A stretch of DNA of 64,000 nt from Monodelphis domestica (GCF_027887165.1 NC_077230.1:344811850-344875849), one strand, 5' to 3'. Counted from the first letter of the stretch, positions 1 through 11,808 are shown. The notes: generated by a model not told the origin, from the letters alone. Program-made: numbers and translations.

Positions 1-1276
1 GTTTCTGAATATCAGCTATTCTTTTCTTAGTGATACTTCTAGAACCCTCTGACAACACAAAGCCAAGATATTCAATGTGAGGCAAAGTCCACTGAAGTTT
101 TGCTTTAGAGATTTGATGTCCATGCTTATGTAATTCAATCAAAAGAATCTTGCTATCTCTTAAACACATTTTAGCAGATGGAGATGCTAGGAGGATATCA
201 TCTACAAAATGTACTATTTTACATTCCTTGAATGATATAGTTTTAAGGTCTTTGTTCAAAATTTGAGAAAATTGGCTCAGAGAATCACAATACCCTTGTG
301 CAAGATGAATGTAGGTCTACTAGGTACTGTCCCATGTGAAAGCAAAGATCTTTTGAGAATCCTCATGAATTGGTATCAAGAAAAACGCTAAACATAAATC
401 TACCACAGTGAAATATCTTGCTTGACTTGGAATGGATGAGATTATAGCAGCTGAACTTGGTACTATAGGATGTGTCTTTATTACATGATCATTTACAACT
501 CTCAAATCCTGTATAAATTTATAGACAATTCTGCCATCTTGATCAAGCTTTTGTTTATTTATTAGAAGTATGGGAGTATTTTATTCTGAGAAACACGGTA
601 TTATGATCCCTTGTTGAATTAGGGACTTAATAATAGGTCTTATTCCATCTATAGCTTCTTTACTCAAAGGGTATTGAGGAACACAAGGAACTGGTCCTTC
701 CTTGGTTCTCACTGTTACTGGAGTAGCTGATTTCAATAGGCCTACATGTAAGGAAGACTTTGCCCATAAATCTTCTGGTATATCATCAGGAATAGGACAA
801 ATGGAATCCAACTCATTCTCTGCACTGACTGAATCAAAGAACAGCAACGGAAAAGTTTTCAGAGATTCTTCTGGGAGTTGTAATGATATATCCCCAGTGT
901 CAGTACATTGAATCGTGGCTCGTAATTTACAAAGCAAGTCCCTTCTGAAAAGGTTCATTGGACATTCAGGCATACAAAGAAATGTGTGCTCCATGGATAA
1001 AGGACCTAGAGTAATCATTTTAGGTTGTAATTTTGCTACTCTTTAAGGTTTTCCAGTAGCTCCAATCACTTCCATAGTACCAACAGCTTTGCAATCTTTA
1101 GGAAGACTTTGAAAAACTGATTTACTGGCTCCAGTATCCACCAAAAGGTCATATATGTGTTCCCCTATAGTTACAGAAACATAGGGTTCAGTACTATTTG
1201 GAGGTTGGAAGGTTTCAAGAATTGGTGTTAGCACAGTAACATCAGTAGAAAGCTCAGTCATTTCCTGTCCATCCAA
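1..1276 (-). pseudogene. ERV pro-pol remnant (protease and N-terminal RT)
   Basis: On the minus strand this holds the retroviral aspartic protease (motif LLVDTGASKSVF, with the flap region after it) followed by the RT N-terminal region, where the phrase QYPLSKEAIDGIRPIIKSL matches the finger region of gammaretrovirus-like and HERV class I polymerases. It is a fossil with several breaks. The YXDD box, RNase H and integrase would lie beyond the left edge. Confidence 0.85.
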
Positions 1277-1754
1277 GAATATATCTGCTTGAATTACATG
1301 ACTTTCCCAGGATTTTTTATCATCAGTTTATATATTATTCTCATTGGTCCTTTAATTCTCCATCTTTGTATCATTGTTCCCATTTACAATTTCATTATTA
1401 TTATTTAGTTTATATTCTTCATTAATTTCTCTTATGTAGACATTCATTAGGATTTTATATTAAATTCAATTACAATGTTATTTCTCTGTACAATTATTCA
1501 TACCAATTATATCCTCCTTTAATTCAATTAATTCATTTGTATCACCATGTCTATTTTCATTACTCCCAATTTCATTTATCCTTAACTCATTTTCATTTAT
1601 ACCACACTCATTTCTTGATTCATTTTCATATGTCCCTAGGGGAACTTCATAAGGCACTTGAACTTTTACTCTGGTCACCCTTTACTACTTGGCTGTATTT
1701 AGGTCTTGCTCCAGCATTTACCCAAGACTGTATAGTATTGAAATCTGGGGCTTG

Positions 1755-2944
1755 TTACCCTTGGCAACAGGCCTTCTGACATTGATTTGCACACCTTTTT
1801 TGATTATTGTTATTATTATTATTAGTGTTCTGTCTGTTGTTATTATTATAATTATTATGACCACTCCAGTTATTGTAGCTATTAAACCCATTATTTAATT
1901 GTCTTCTAACATGATTCCTGAATTTGCAGTCTTGGTATAGATGTCCAATCCAATCACAAAGGAAACAGCACCTAGGGCCTGATCTCCTCTCATTAGGCTT
2001 ATAACTGTTATTATTATACCATGACTGTACAGATCTCAATGCAGCCACAGCTTTTATTTCTTTAATTTCATTGTCTTTAGCTTTCATTTCAGCTTCCTTT
2101 AACTTCCTTTTCAAGTCCTCAACCTCAAGGTATCTCTCATCATTTTTATCTTCTAAGTCATTTGTCAAATATATAGATTTTCTCCTTAAGTCTTCCAGAT
2201 CTAATTCTTCCCAATTGGGGTAATTTGTTTTAAAAAAATTGTCTGACCTTTGGGACTACATTCTTTACAAAGATCCTTTTGATGTGTGCAATTGTGTTTT
2301 CTTCCAGTGTATCCATCCCTAATAAAGTTTCAGCTGCCTCAGTTATCCTTTCCAGGAAAACCACAGGAGATTCAGAGATCTTCTGCTTTATAGCCTCAAA
2401 CTTTGACCATGCATTGGGCCTTTTAGTATATCTCTCCATTACATCAAGGATTGCATCTCTTGCTTCTACTAACATATCATAAACCCCCTTATCTGCCATA
2501 TCCAGCTTTAAGTCCTCTGGCAAAGATTATAATAAAAGATCTGTTCTTGTTTCCTGTATAAATTTGGTTTTCTTTCTCTCTCTTTGTCAAGACCTCTTTC
2601 ATTAATAGGGCAAAATCATTGAAATTATGATCATATAAATGAATTGCCCTATGCATTTCTTTAATTACTTTATTTGGATGATCATTGAAATTTGGGGTCC
2701 CGTTTTTGATAGATTTAAGGTCCTCTGGGGAAAATCTCTTGTGTATCTTAACCTTATGCACTTCATTTTGCTTAACCACTGGCATATCTTTTAGTAGACA
2801 TAAATTTACTATTCCTGCTGCTTCTTCCTGTTCTAGCCTATTTAGGTTTTTCCCTTTATTGTTTAATTTGTTGTCATGTACACAGTTTTGGTTCATATTC
2901 ATGTTGTTTATAAATTGCTCCAGTGTATCCATTTGATGTTTCAT
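1755..2944 (-). pseudogene. ERV gag remnant (capsid and nucleocapsid)
   Basis: The 5'-proximal part on the minus strand encodes a capsid-like helical stretch containing ESPVVFLERITEAAETLLG, a major-homology-region-like phrase. The 3'-proximal part ends with one CX2CX4HX4C zinc knuckle (CFLCDWIGHLYQDC) preceded by a charged coiled segment and followed by a low-complexity Asn-rich tail. One zinc knuckle is typical of gamma- and class I-type gag. Several breaks; non-functional fossil. Confidence 0.8.
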
Positions 2945-3502
2945 TTATATAACCATTAGCTTTAAGTCAGAATCCTTTCTAAATCAGGTTACTAAATCTT
3001 TAAGATGCTTTACACAAAGGCACACAGAGGCATGAGACTCATATACAATACACCCACAGATCATAACAAGGGGTACATATGCCATAACATTACACAGCTT
3101 TAGATCCATCAGTGACTTTATATAATCCATGTCAAAAACATAGTGACAGTAGGTAGGGAACAAACACAAAATAGGGAACATACATGACATAGTGAAATAA
3201 CATCATTATCATATTATTAAACATGTTTGCTGACATGTCAGCTTCCATAGTTAAATTATCATATAAAACAATATTATCACGTCATTTATACATACAACAA
3301 AGAAATAAACAAATTTTTAAAAAACAGTTTTTTTCAAGATGGCCATTCCAAGATGGCTGCTGGGGTCTGTGGTGCAGCCTCAAAACCCCCTTGAGCAAGC
3401 CAAGCCCTTAGAATTCTATGTGGCTTACCCCTTAAGCTCTTAGCCACCTAAAGATAGAGGAGAATGTTGGCACAAAACTGCTCTCTTTAAACTTAAAAAA
3501 TA

Positions 3503-4079
3503 GTAGTAGTCTCTCGGTAACCGAGGATGACGATTGTCTTTGTGCGTTTTCATCGATGATAGATGAGTGTGCACAAAGACACTTGTGCATGAAGATTTAA
3601 GTGGAAAAGTCGATGCACAGAGACAGTCCCACTCTCTGGGCGTTAGAAGCCTGGGTCCAGTGGCACGAAAAATCATTACACTTGGAGACTTCCTCAGCTG
3701 CATTGGATGGCCGCGTTGTCTTTTGTGCTCCAACATGCCCTGAGCACTCCACAGTGCTTTGCTGCGTCGCCATCTCAGCCGTTGAACCTTCTTATTGGTT
3801 TGTTCCGTCTGTTCAGCCGAAGCAGTCTTCACATGCTGGGTGAGCAAAGCCCTGGTTCACCAGGGGTCTACAACCCGATGGCTACCCTCACAAGGTTTAG
3901 CCGGCCTGTCAAAGCCGTTGCCCAGGGTGTGGTCGCTGCCACATGCTAGCAGCTACTGGGAGCCACAAGTGAGAGCTGGGTGTCAGGTGAGGGTCAGAGG
4001 CTGGAGAGCTGCCCTAGGAGGGTATGACAAGCCCTCCATACCAGAGATACTACCCCTCCCTGAGCACCCCATACACCCC
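3503..4079 (-). mobile_element. ~578-bp non-LTR-type retroposon, full copy 1, with target-site duplication
   Basis: This block is repeated in the opposite orientation at 61246-61825, and its last part again at 57198-57382. It is flanked by a perfect 14-bp direct repeat AAACTTAAAAAATA (3489-3502 and 4080-4093), the mark of target-primed retrotransposition. The element-sense strand starts GGTGTATGGGGTG (at 4079) and ends in a short (CTA)n tail at 3503. It landed inside the leader of the ERV. No reverse transcriptase is encoded. The family is not identified; the short trinucleotide tail is RTE-like rather than L1-like poly(A). Confidence 0.8.
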
Positions 4080-4160
4080 AAACTTAAAAAATACTAATAT
4101 AGTAAACAGACAAACCTAAACTTATCTTTGATCTCATTATCCTGACTGGCTCACCAAAAC

Positions 4161-4838
4161 TGGATTTGGGGTGAGGAAAGAACAAGAGGAAACATATAAA
4201 TAATTAAGATTTACTGGTTGGGAAGGGGAGGAAGGAACAGGGGTTAGGAGAAACTTATACTAGTTATCTAACATCTAATATCTATAAACTATCTAAACTT
4301 ATCTTATTAAGCTAAGCAGTAAAATCCCCAATAGCTAAGTCTCACACCAGGAGTCCAATTAAATGGGCCAGGATCTTCAGTTGGTTAGTCTATCTTCAAT
4401 CTTCAAAGCTGCCAGCATCCAAAAGATTTCTTTCCTTCTGTTGGTCTCAGGAGAAAGCCTCTCCAAGCCTCAACCTCAGGTCCTTCCAGGAGAGAGAGAT
4501 CTATGAGAATCTTTCCCAGATCTCAAGCCTCAGGCTCCCATGTGACCCTTAGTCACATGCTCCTGTCAATTACCAGTCTCTGACATTTGCACCTCTGTTT
4601 TTGCAAATCATTCATCCTTTATCACACTAGTATAAAAGAACAAAAAAGGAACAAATAGAAAGGAGAAAAACTGACCCCCTTTTTTCATGGAGACACATGT
4701 CAGTCTTGGAAGGAGGAAGGTTCGGTACTTGTCCCCTTCCAGCATTGTCTCTTGCAAGATGGTCAACAGAGAAGTCAAACCAAGAAAAAGAAACCAAAAA
4801 GCAAAATAGCCAAGACTTTTGTCACTCTTTTTAAGACA
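4161..4838 (-). repeat. 5' LTR of the minus-strand ERV (boundaries approximate)
   Basis: On the minus strand this begins TGTCTT and ends near CCA just before a primer-binding-like TGGTGAGCCAGTCAGG (complement of about 4141-4156). It has a TATA-like tttatac motif. The right-hand TG and left-hand CA ends are my placement; the partner LTR is outside the window, so the boundary cannot be checked by comparison here. Confidence 0.5.
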
Positions 4839-5934
4839 TCCCCAATTTGAGCTTCAAGGCCATTTGGAAAGACTTTCCAAAGCTGGTGGTTAGCAGACTA
4901 TAAACCAGTTACAGAATGTCTACATATGCTCTATAATCATTCCTTGGCATTTACATGACACTTCATCATGATTCTCTAGGAATTTGTCTTATGTGACCTT
5001 GTGCAAGTCATTTAACTCCTGCAAGCCTCAGTTTCTTCATCTGTAAAATGAGAGTCCTAGACTACATGGCTTTTAAAATCCCTTTCAAATCCCTAAATCT
5101 ATGATTGCATGGAGTGATAAGATCATGAATCACCAATTCTAATGTTTCTTCCATCTTCTTATCCTGCATAAATCCTTACTGCTAATACTTACCTCCTAAT
5201 TTATTTTTAATTAAAGAGCTCTTCTTTATATATCTAAATATCTCATTAGTTTCAGGGCCTTGCACAATTCTGGCTCAGTGAGTGAAAGTGGGCATTTGCT
5301 TCACTTTCACTAGTAACAGCCAAGATGCCCATAACTTACAGCTGGGCATCTAGACAGTTCCCTAGGCTAAATTAACACCTTGGTCCTCTTTTACTAACCT
5401 GTTTTTTCATGCTTCAGGATAAGCCAGTCATGTCCTCTAGTCCTGTCTCTACATACCAGTGGCATAAAACACTCTCTAGTGTTGAACTCTTCCCTTATAT
5501 GCTTTGCATTATAGTTGATCCTCCCTTCAGGGAAACATGAAATTGTCTTCCCATCATACCCTTGTACTTTTCGGAACCAGAATAGAAGCTCCTCTGTGTG
5601 ACCTTGGGCAAGTCATTAACCCTACTTCTTTGGGTCTTCACCACCACTACAAAGTCCTCTGGCTCCCTCTGCCCCCACTTCACAGAGGACTGAGAGGACA
5701 GAAGGAGATCAGAACTGTAAAACTGCTTTGAAAATGGAAGCCATCTAGAATTCCATGGTGCTTATCTGAAGGAGCTGAAGGCAGTGTCATTCTATAGGAT
5801 TTATTTATGAGACTCAGATAAAGTTTATTTCAGCTATTATTAATCTGGTCTTAACTCACTGGAAAACACGCTGTGCCCTTCATACAGGAAGATGAGTCAT
5901 CCTTTCTTTTGATTGCATTATTAGTTTAGTAGAT
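4839..5934. repeat. Intergenic, MIR fragments
   Basis: A + strand MIR core lies at about 4978-5105, recognised by the phrase gtgcaagtcatttaactcct followed by a cctcagtttcttcatctgtaaaatgag-type segment. A second, weaker MIR-like piece lies at about 5595-5720. The rest holds no recognised gene or signal. Confidence 0.55.
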
Positions 5935-6030
5935 CAGAGTAATGCTGAGGATGGAGTGCATCTGGATTTCAAGGAGGTGTTGGACAAACTCTCTGGCAAC
6001 ATCCTCATGGACAACATAGAACAGGGGGCA
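5935..6030 (+). mobile_element. CR1/L3-type LINE fragment (reverse-transcriptase motif)
   Basis: The translated stretch HLDFKEVLDKLSGNILMDNI matches the CR1/L2/L3 reverse-transcriptase block usually read as HLDFSKAFDKVSHDIL. It is a short, old fragment without an open frame of useful length, and is followed directly by a tRNA-derived SINE. Confidence 0.6.
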
Positions 6031-6134
6031 AGTGAAATCCAACAAGCATTCATCAGGGAGGGCTCAGTGGACAGAGATAGAGACAGGAGGAAGGGAAGTG
6101 GACCAGATGACCTCAAAAGACCCCTCAAGTGCTA

Positions 6135-6335
6135 TGCCTTAGGGACTTTAGTAGAGTACAAAGAGCACTGGAATGAGAGGGCCTAAGTTCAGATCTGGCC
6201 TCAGACACTTCCTAGCTACATGACCCTGGGCAAATCATTTAACCCCAGTTGCCTAGCCCTTCCTGCTCTCGGAAATGATACTTAGCATCATTTCTAAGTC
6301 ATAAGGTAATGTTTTAAAATAAAAAGCACCTACTG
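6135..6335 (+). mobile_element. Marsupial tRNA-derived SINE
   Basis: Contains the family phrases ctggcctcagacacttccta and gaccctgggcaaatcattta, then the gcctagccctt block and a degenerate A-rich tail ending at about 6335. Diverged, so old. Confidence 0.75.
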
Positions 6336-6589
6336 ATGACTGCAGAGTGGTCTGCTCAATCCTGGGGGAAGTGGCAAAAGTTTGGATAAGACAGGATACC
6401 TGCCCTTAGGTAATTTCAGTTTTGTTGGGGCAAGACACCTACATAAAAATAATACATAGGTGAGAGAGGCAAGACCAAGAAGTTTAATGGCACCCCAAAA
6501 AGTTACTTTGATTTTGGGCTGAATCAATATATACCTAGGATCCAGAGGGAAGAAAATGACTCTTTTTTTTTTGTCCTGGTCAAACCCCA

Positions 6590-7115
6590 TGTACAATATT
6601 GCAGTCTAAATCCTAAAATGTGGGGTATATTTTAAGAAGGGCATTGGATAACTGGAGTGTGTCCAGAAGAGGAAAGCTAGAATATGGTGGGACTTAGAGA
6701 CCATGCCATTCACAGATTCATGGAAAAAAATGAGGGACATTTTAATCTGTTGAAGAAAAAACATAAGGGAATAGGACATGAGAACTGTCATCAAGGATTC
6801 GAAAAGCTGGTCTGTGGAAGAGAGATTAGACTGTTCTAGTTGGCCTCTGAGGGCAGAATCAGAAGCAACTGGTGGAAAATATGGAAAGATTGATTTAGGT
6901 TTGATGAAAGATGCATCATCTGATCATTTATTGTCATTCCAAAGTGGAATGTATTACATTGGAGGTAATGAGCTGCTCATCACTAGAGGTCCTCTAGTAA
7001 CGTCCAAATGAATTCTTGTTTGGAGGGCTTTGAAGAGATTCTTGCTTGAGTCTTGTTAAGCCTAGACAGTCTCTGGGTTCCCTTTCAGATCTGAAATTCT
7101 GTGATTCTCTAGGAA
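6590..7115 (+). mobile_element. L3/CR1 LINE 3' end
   Basis: Shows the CR1/L3 3'-end signature in order: a long A/G-rich coding tail, 'ctgttctagttggcctctgagggcagaa' in split form (6832-6860), then the segment on nodal substitutions near 'caaagtggaatg' and a terminal 'gattctaggac'-type end at about 7110. Related + strand fragments lie at 35690-36175 and 57455-57830. Confidence 0.65.
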
Positions 7116-7189
7116 CTTGCAAAGTAGTCCCTAGCCTGGGCTGGTGACTTAACGAAACTTCGCCCAGCCCATGGAGTGGTATTTCAGAG

Positions 7190-8010
7190 TTTATAGGTAG
7201 ATGGTTCATTGGACAGAGCTCTGGGCCTGGTGTCAAGAAGACTTGAATTCAAAAACTGCCTCAGACACTTAGCTAACAACACAAACTTGAGCAGGTCACT
7301 CAATCTCTGCTCAACTAAGTTTCCTCATCTATAAAATGGGGATATGATAGCACCCCACTCCGGGACTGTTGGAAGAATTCAATATTATATTTGTGAAGTG
7401 TTTTGTGAACCTTAAAGTGCTACAGACATACCAATTTTTTATTGTTATTGTATTGTGGCTCTTGGTGCACATCTGAAGAGAGAGAGCAGAACAGGCAGAC
7501 AGGATGTGATGACCTGAGGAATTCTTCCTCTGACTTGACTCCTTATGGGTGTCCAAGTGTTAGCAGCATGGAGTGGAAATGGAATTGTCCTGGCAATGCA
7601 AGGAGATCTGGATTTCAGCTCTGCCTCTGCTACTCCCTAGCTTTGTAACCTGGAACAAGAAATTTCTCTTTCTTGGACCTCAGTTTACTTGCCCAAAGAA
7701 TGACAGGATTAAATTCAAGATAGGTTTCCCAGCTTCAAAACTGTAGTTTTCTCCTTAACAACTCCTAGAATGTATTTTTACAGAGCACTTTGCTCACACC
7801 AAATCAGTGAGGTAGGCAATGCAAGTATCATTATCCCCATTTCACCAAAGAGGAAACTGAGGCGAAGTGAAATACTTCATCCACAGATAAAAACCTAGTA
7901 AATGTTGTATTCTAGGTGACTTGCCCAAGGTTACATGCTGAATGAGTGGCAGAGATGGAATTAGAAGCTGGATCTCACTCCTAAGCCAGGGTTCTTTTCC
8001 ACTATTTTTA
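7190..8010. repeat. Cluster of MIR-type SINE fragments
   Basis: Three pieces: + strand at 7190-7440 (cattggacagagctctgg, then tttcctcatctataaaatgg and the 3' body ending in taaagtgctacagac), + strand at 7560-7745 (ctctgcctctgctactccct core), and minus strand at 7755-8010 (cccatttcaccaaagaggaa then ttgcccaaggttac). All are old and diverged. Confidence 0.65.
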
Positions 8011-8630
8011 GTAAAAAAATGAGCAGAAGAAGATATGGTAAGGAAGGTTGAGGCAGCATCCTCTTAGAGCTCAGGAGTAAAAGTGACAGCCAAGCTCTGA
8101 TAAGGGAAGGAATGACAGGCAGGGATTTTTAAAGTTAGAGAATGTCAAGGCTAGAAAGAGTTGAAGCAATCTGGGGAAGGAGAGGTCAGGTAGAGCAAGT
8201 AGAAATTGCCCACTGCTCCTCTGAAGCTTTAAAAGACAAAGCCTGGAAACGCATCTGAGTCTAGAAAACAAGTCAAAGTCAGTTTGTCACCCACGCTTTT
8301 GAGAAGAAGAGGTTGAAAACAAATAGTGACAGAGTCATCAAAGCTACATACAGCACTGTGCCTAGATGTCTCTGTTTCTTTATTTCATGCTCTCAGGGAT
8401 ATTTTTTCTTTTAGATTGATATGCAAGAATAAACCATTCATCATTACTTACACATGGATGATCATTATAAATGAAAGCTTTCTTTCCAAACATAAAAGCA
8501 ACTAATTCAATACAATTTTACAAAAAAGGTTTCACAAAGCAATGGCAAGGGAATGGTTCATACAGTTATTTCATGATAGAACACTACCCTGGAGTAGGCA
8601 CCAGGAGAAACATATTCCATTTGGATGGTG
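8011..8630. other. Intergenic, no feature recognised
   Basis: About 620 bases without a recognisable gene, RNA or repeat family. Composition is ordinary AT-rich intergenic sequence. Confidence 0.5.
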
Positions 8631-8634
8631 TCAC

Positions 8635-9035
8635 TGACTTGGCAAGCAAAGTGTTTGATCTGAAACCAAAAGAACTGGATACAAATCCCAACTCTGATTT
8701 TTACTAGTCATGTGACCTTGGATGGGTTGCTTTCTCTGGGCCTGAGTTTCCTCCTCTGTAAAGCAAGGATGGTGTAGATGATCCCTAAGGCCCTTTCCAG
8801 GGCAGCTGGATAGAGAATAGAAGGCTAGACCTGGAGACAGGAAGTCTCATCTTCCCAAGTTCAAATCTGGCCTCAGACACCTACTTGTTGGGTGACCCTG
8901 GGCTTACTCTGTCTGCTTCAGTTTTTTCAGGTATAAAATGAGCTAAAGAAGGAAATGGCAAGCCATTCCAGTATCTTTGCCAAGAAAAAACCAAATGGAG
9001 TCACAAAGAGTTGGGCACAACTGCAAGGCCCATTC
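8635..9035 (+). mobile_element. MIR fragment followed by RTE-bodied marsupial SINE
   Basis: A MIR core occupies about 8635-8790 (tcatgtgaccttggatgggt, then tttcctcctctgtaaagc). From 8799 a marsupial SINE starts (gggcagctggatagagaata) and carries the RTE-type 3' body, with aatggcaagccattccagta and gagtcacaaagagttgggca, ending at about 9030. Confidence 0.75.
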
Positions 9036-9284
9036 TAGCTCTAAGATTCTTTGCTCTAAAGTCTCTTTCAACCCTGACATCTAAATGTCATGGTATTGTC
9101 TCCAGCTGTTCCTCTATTTCCCACTCTAGTGACACTCTCCCACTGATACTAGTTTTAGTCATTTCTATTTGGGTGTCTGCACAGCCTGTACTGCATAGCT
9201 TTGTAATCTTTCCTCACATATAGTTAGCACTTTAAAGAATTCGAAGTATTTTCACTTTCTTTCTTTCATTTGATTCTTCTAAAA

Positions 9285-9695
9285 GTCCCGAATCTGCCAC
9301 TTACTACCCTTTGACATTAGGCAAATCCACTCTGGGCCTCAGCTTCCTCATCTGTAAAATGGGAATGGGAGTTAGGTTGCGCTAGATGATCTCCAACACT
9401 CTTTCCTGCCATGAAATAAGCAGTGCTGGAGTTATTTGCCCCCTTTTACAGAGAAAAACTCTGGAGAAAGAAATGGCATACCACTTGAATATCTTTGCTA
9501 AGAAAACCCCATGGATGATTTGGTCACGAAGAGTCAAATGTGACTGAATTGACTGAACAACAATACCACAGAGGAGGTAACAGAGGCTGAAGTGACTTTC
9601 TCCAGGCTGCCCAGTAATGGATGGCAAATCTAGGACATAAAACTAGATATCCTGTCTACAAGTCAAGAGCCCTTTCCTCTGCACAGGGTTTAAAA
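9285..9695. repeat. MIR and SINE 3'-end fragments
   Basis: A + strand MIR (9285-9400, with gggcctcagcttcctcatct), the 3' half of an RTE-bodied SINE (9440-9572, ending tgactgaacaacaat) and a minus-strand MIR piece (9573-9690). Ordinary repeat mosaic. Confidence 0.65.
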
Positions 9696-9839
9696 TGAAG
9701 ATGATCAAATTTTTAAAGGAACAAGAGCAATACATAATGATATCTAATGATAATAGCTAGTATTTAGCCAGTTGTAGTTACAGAGATAGTGCAAAAATGA
9801 TCAGTCTCGTTTAACAGATGGATTATAGAATTATTAAGG

Positions 9840-11060
9840 CTTCTCTACAATATCTTTGACAGGAAGTCATCTGCATCTGCTTGAAGACCAGTGATGTAGA
9901 ACTCTCCACTTTTCATTGTAGCCTGAAGTCTATTATCAGACACATTGAATTACAGAGAAATTTGTCTTTTGTATTGAACGGATATCCGCCTTCCTGAAAC
10001 TTGTGACTGTTTCTTTTCATTTTACCCTCTGGAGAGAAGAGTAATAAGTGTGATCCCTTACCTACATGGCAGTCCTCCAAATAGGTGAAGTTGGATCATA
10101 CTGCCTATAAGCCTATTTTCTTAATTAAAAATTCACAGGTCCTCTAAATCACTGGTGTCAAACTCAAAACAAAATGGTGGCCAACAAACCATGCATAAGA
10201 ATCCCTGTGAGTGCCTATTGACTTATAAATCCACACATAACATTATCTATGTTTTAATGTATTTTTATTTATGTTGTTAAATATTTTCCAATTATATTTT
10301 AATTTGGTTTAGGCCATACTTGAGTGTTATGGGAGTGTATGTTTGAGATCTTTGCCCTAAATGATTCTTACATGCATCTCCATCCCTTTTACTATCCTGG
10401 TTGCCTTCTTTTGCCTTAGTTTGCCAATTTCCTTCCTAAATTATGGCTGCAGAATTAGAAAATTGCTCAGACATGGTCTGGCTTAGGTAAAACATAGCAG
10501 GACTATGGTTTGTTTCTTTGAGGATATTCCACTTTGTTTGATACAACTAGAGATTCTATCAGCTTTTCTGTCTATCTTGTCCCAATATAAACTTATATTG
10601 AGCTGACAGACTGACTAAAAACCTTCCAATTTTTCTTAAACCGCTGTTAGACATGCCCATGTAAATATGGAATGCCTATCTATTCTGTATTTGTGGAAGT
10701 AATTTTTTGAACCAAAGGGAAGATTTTCTATTTACCCCTATTGAATTTCATCTTAGAGGAGTCATTCCAATGTTCTAGTTTCTTGAGATCTTTGAAGATG
10801 CTAGTTCTATCCCCTAATGCTAACCCTTCCATCCAGCTTCCACCAATTTGATAAATAATTTGACTCTATCTTTATTTAAACCATTGACAAAATGTTGAAT
10901 GGCATAAAGGCAAAGAAAGAATGATGTGACTATCACTAGAAATGTCTCACCAAGTTATCATTGACCCATTAATCATTAGTCTTTAAGTCTGATAATTTTG
11001 GGGGCATTTAATCAGTTTCTGATTGTCCTATCATTTAGACCCTAGCACTCCCTGCTCCAT
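9840..11060 (-). mobile_element. L3/CR1 LINE, ~1.2 kb, interrupted by a hAT element
   Basis: On the minus strand this is the C-terminal coding part and 3' end of a CR1-type LINE. Recognisable + strand phrases in order are the tcttttcattttaccctctg segment, atcctggttgccttcttttg, tgaatttcatcttagaggag, ttgataaataatttgactct and cattgacccattaatcatta. It is the longest CR1/L3 fragment in the window. A non-autonomous hAT transposon at 10150-10354 interrupts it, so the LINE is the older of the two. Confidence 0.75.
10150..10354 (+). mobile_element. Non-autonomous hAT DNA transposon, ~205 bp
   Basis: The ends are imperfect terminal inverted repeats: cactggtgtcaaac at the left and gtttgagatctttg at the right, matching the hAT pattern CAnnGGTGTCAAAC. 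The flanking 8-bp sites ctctaaat (10142-10149) and ccctaaat (10355-10362) match at 7 of 8 positions, as expected for an old hAT target-site duplication. No transposase is present. Confidence 0.7.
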
Positions 11061-11682
11061 TTTACCCAGGAGAAAAAATTAAACCCAAGACTTCAGAAGC
11101 ATTGTAATGGCAGCAAGTATGGAGGATAGTAATAAAGGTGAGGATCATGTCAGTGGAGAAGGTGTTGCTGGAGAAGATAACACTGACCATAATGAAAGCA
11201 TGGGTGAAGACGCCCATTCATTCAAGACAGGACACTCAGAACTCATCTGTCTGGCTTCAGTGTTTCCTTTCTTCTGTCCTGATTATGAAATCTGTTTACA
11301 AATATCTGTATACCAGCCTCACACCATCCGCCCACCCCATAGGAGGCTGGAAGGACGATCAGATTCAACCAGAGGTATTTTTAACTTGGCTCCCTTCCTT
11401 CCTTCCTTCTTTCCATTTTCAGCCTCTTGTGTCTGGCGGAGCCCCGCGCCACCCGGGGGAAAGGTGAAGATGAGGAGATAGAGACAGAATGTAACTGACA
11501 GTGTTTCCAGGGCAGACGCAAGGCATAGCCACAGGGAGGAGACGGCGACAGCCACTTTGATGGAAACTTCAGAGCTTGGATGTGGCGGGTTTGTTTTTTT
11601 TTTAACTTTAAAACTTTCCTTATAAAATTGGCGCTTTCAGGAAAAGTGGTATAATCTTACTGTATTGGGGAAAGGATAAGAG
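11061..11682. promoter_or_regulatory. Small CpG-enriched tract, possible promoter or non-coding exon
   Basis: Between about 11430 and 11580 CpG dinucleotides are much denser than in the flanks (ggcggagccccgcgccaccc, gagacggcgacagcc, gtggcgggttt). Downstream lies ttataaaattggcgc (about 11619-11633), which resembles a TATA box next to an E2F-like site. Short open frames across 11107-11481 have no family signature, and I do not call them genes. This is a weak candidate only. Confidence 0.2.
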
Positions 11683-11775
11683 ATGAGAGAGAGAGAGAGA
11701 GACAGACAGAGAGAGACAGAGAGAGAGAGAGAGACAGAGAGAGAGAGACAGAGAGAGACACACAGAGAGAGACAC

Positions 11776-11808
<33 letters not shown>

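Larger units (their letters stand above)
1..4838 (-). mobile_element. Endogenous retrovirus fossil, class I-like, cut by the window edge
   Basis: Reading on the minus strand, the order is a 5' LTR (about 4838-4161), a leader, gag (about 2950-1750), protease and the start of reverse transcriptase, which runs off position 1. The gag part shows one CCHC zinc knuckle, the protease part shows the DTGAS active-site motif, and the RT part shows class I-style blocks such as FTVVDLCLAFF. The element is clearly dead: at least half a dozen breaks interrupt its coding regions. It is an old insertion, because a retroposon has since landed in its leader at 3503-4079. Class I (ERV1) is my best family call from RT style; the 3' half and 3' LTR lie outside the window, so age cannot be taken from an LTR pair. 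Confidence 0.85.

Noticed and set aside
3440-3847. 135-residue frame inside the 578-bp retroposon
   Set aside because: The frame is not kept in the second full copy at 61246-61825 and has no RT or other domain.
3503-4079. tRNA-like promoter (B box) in the retroposon at the ggttcaacggc string
   Set aside because: Only a partial B-box match, far from the 5' end, and no A box at the right spacing.
5956-6186. 76-residue host-like protein frame
   Set aside because: Its readable part is a CR1-type RT motif, and the rest is SINE sequence.
11107-11481. Possible small acidic protein beginning MAASMEDSNKGEDH
   Set aside because: No family resemblance, continues into pyrimidine repeat and CpG patch, and a second overlapping frame is equally open; no splice or start support.
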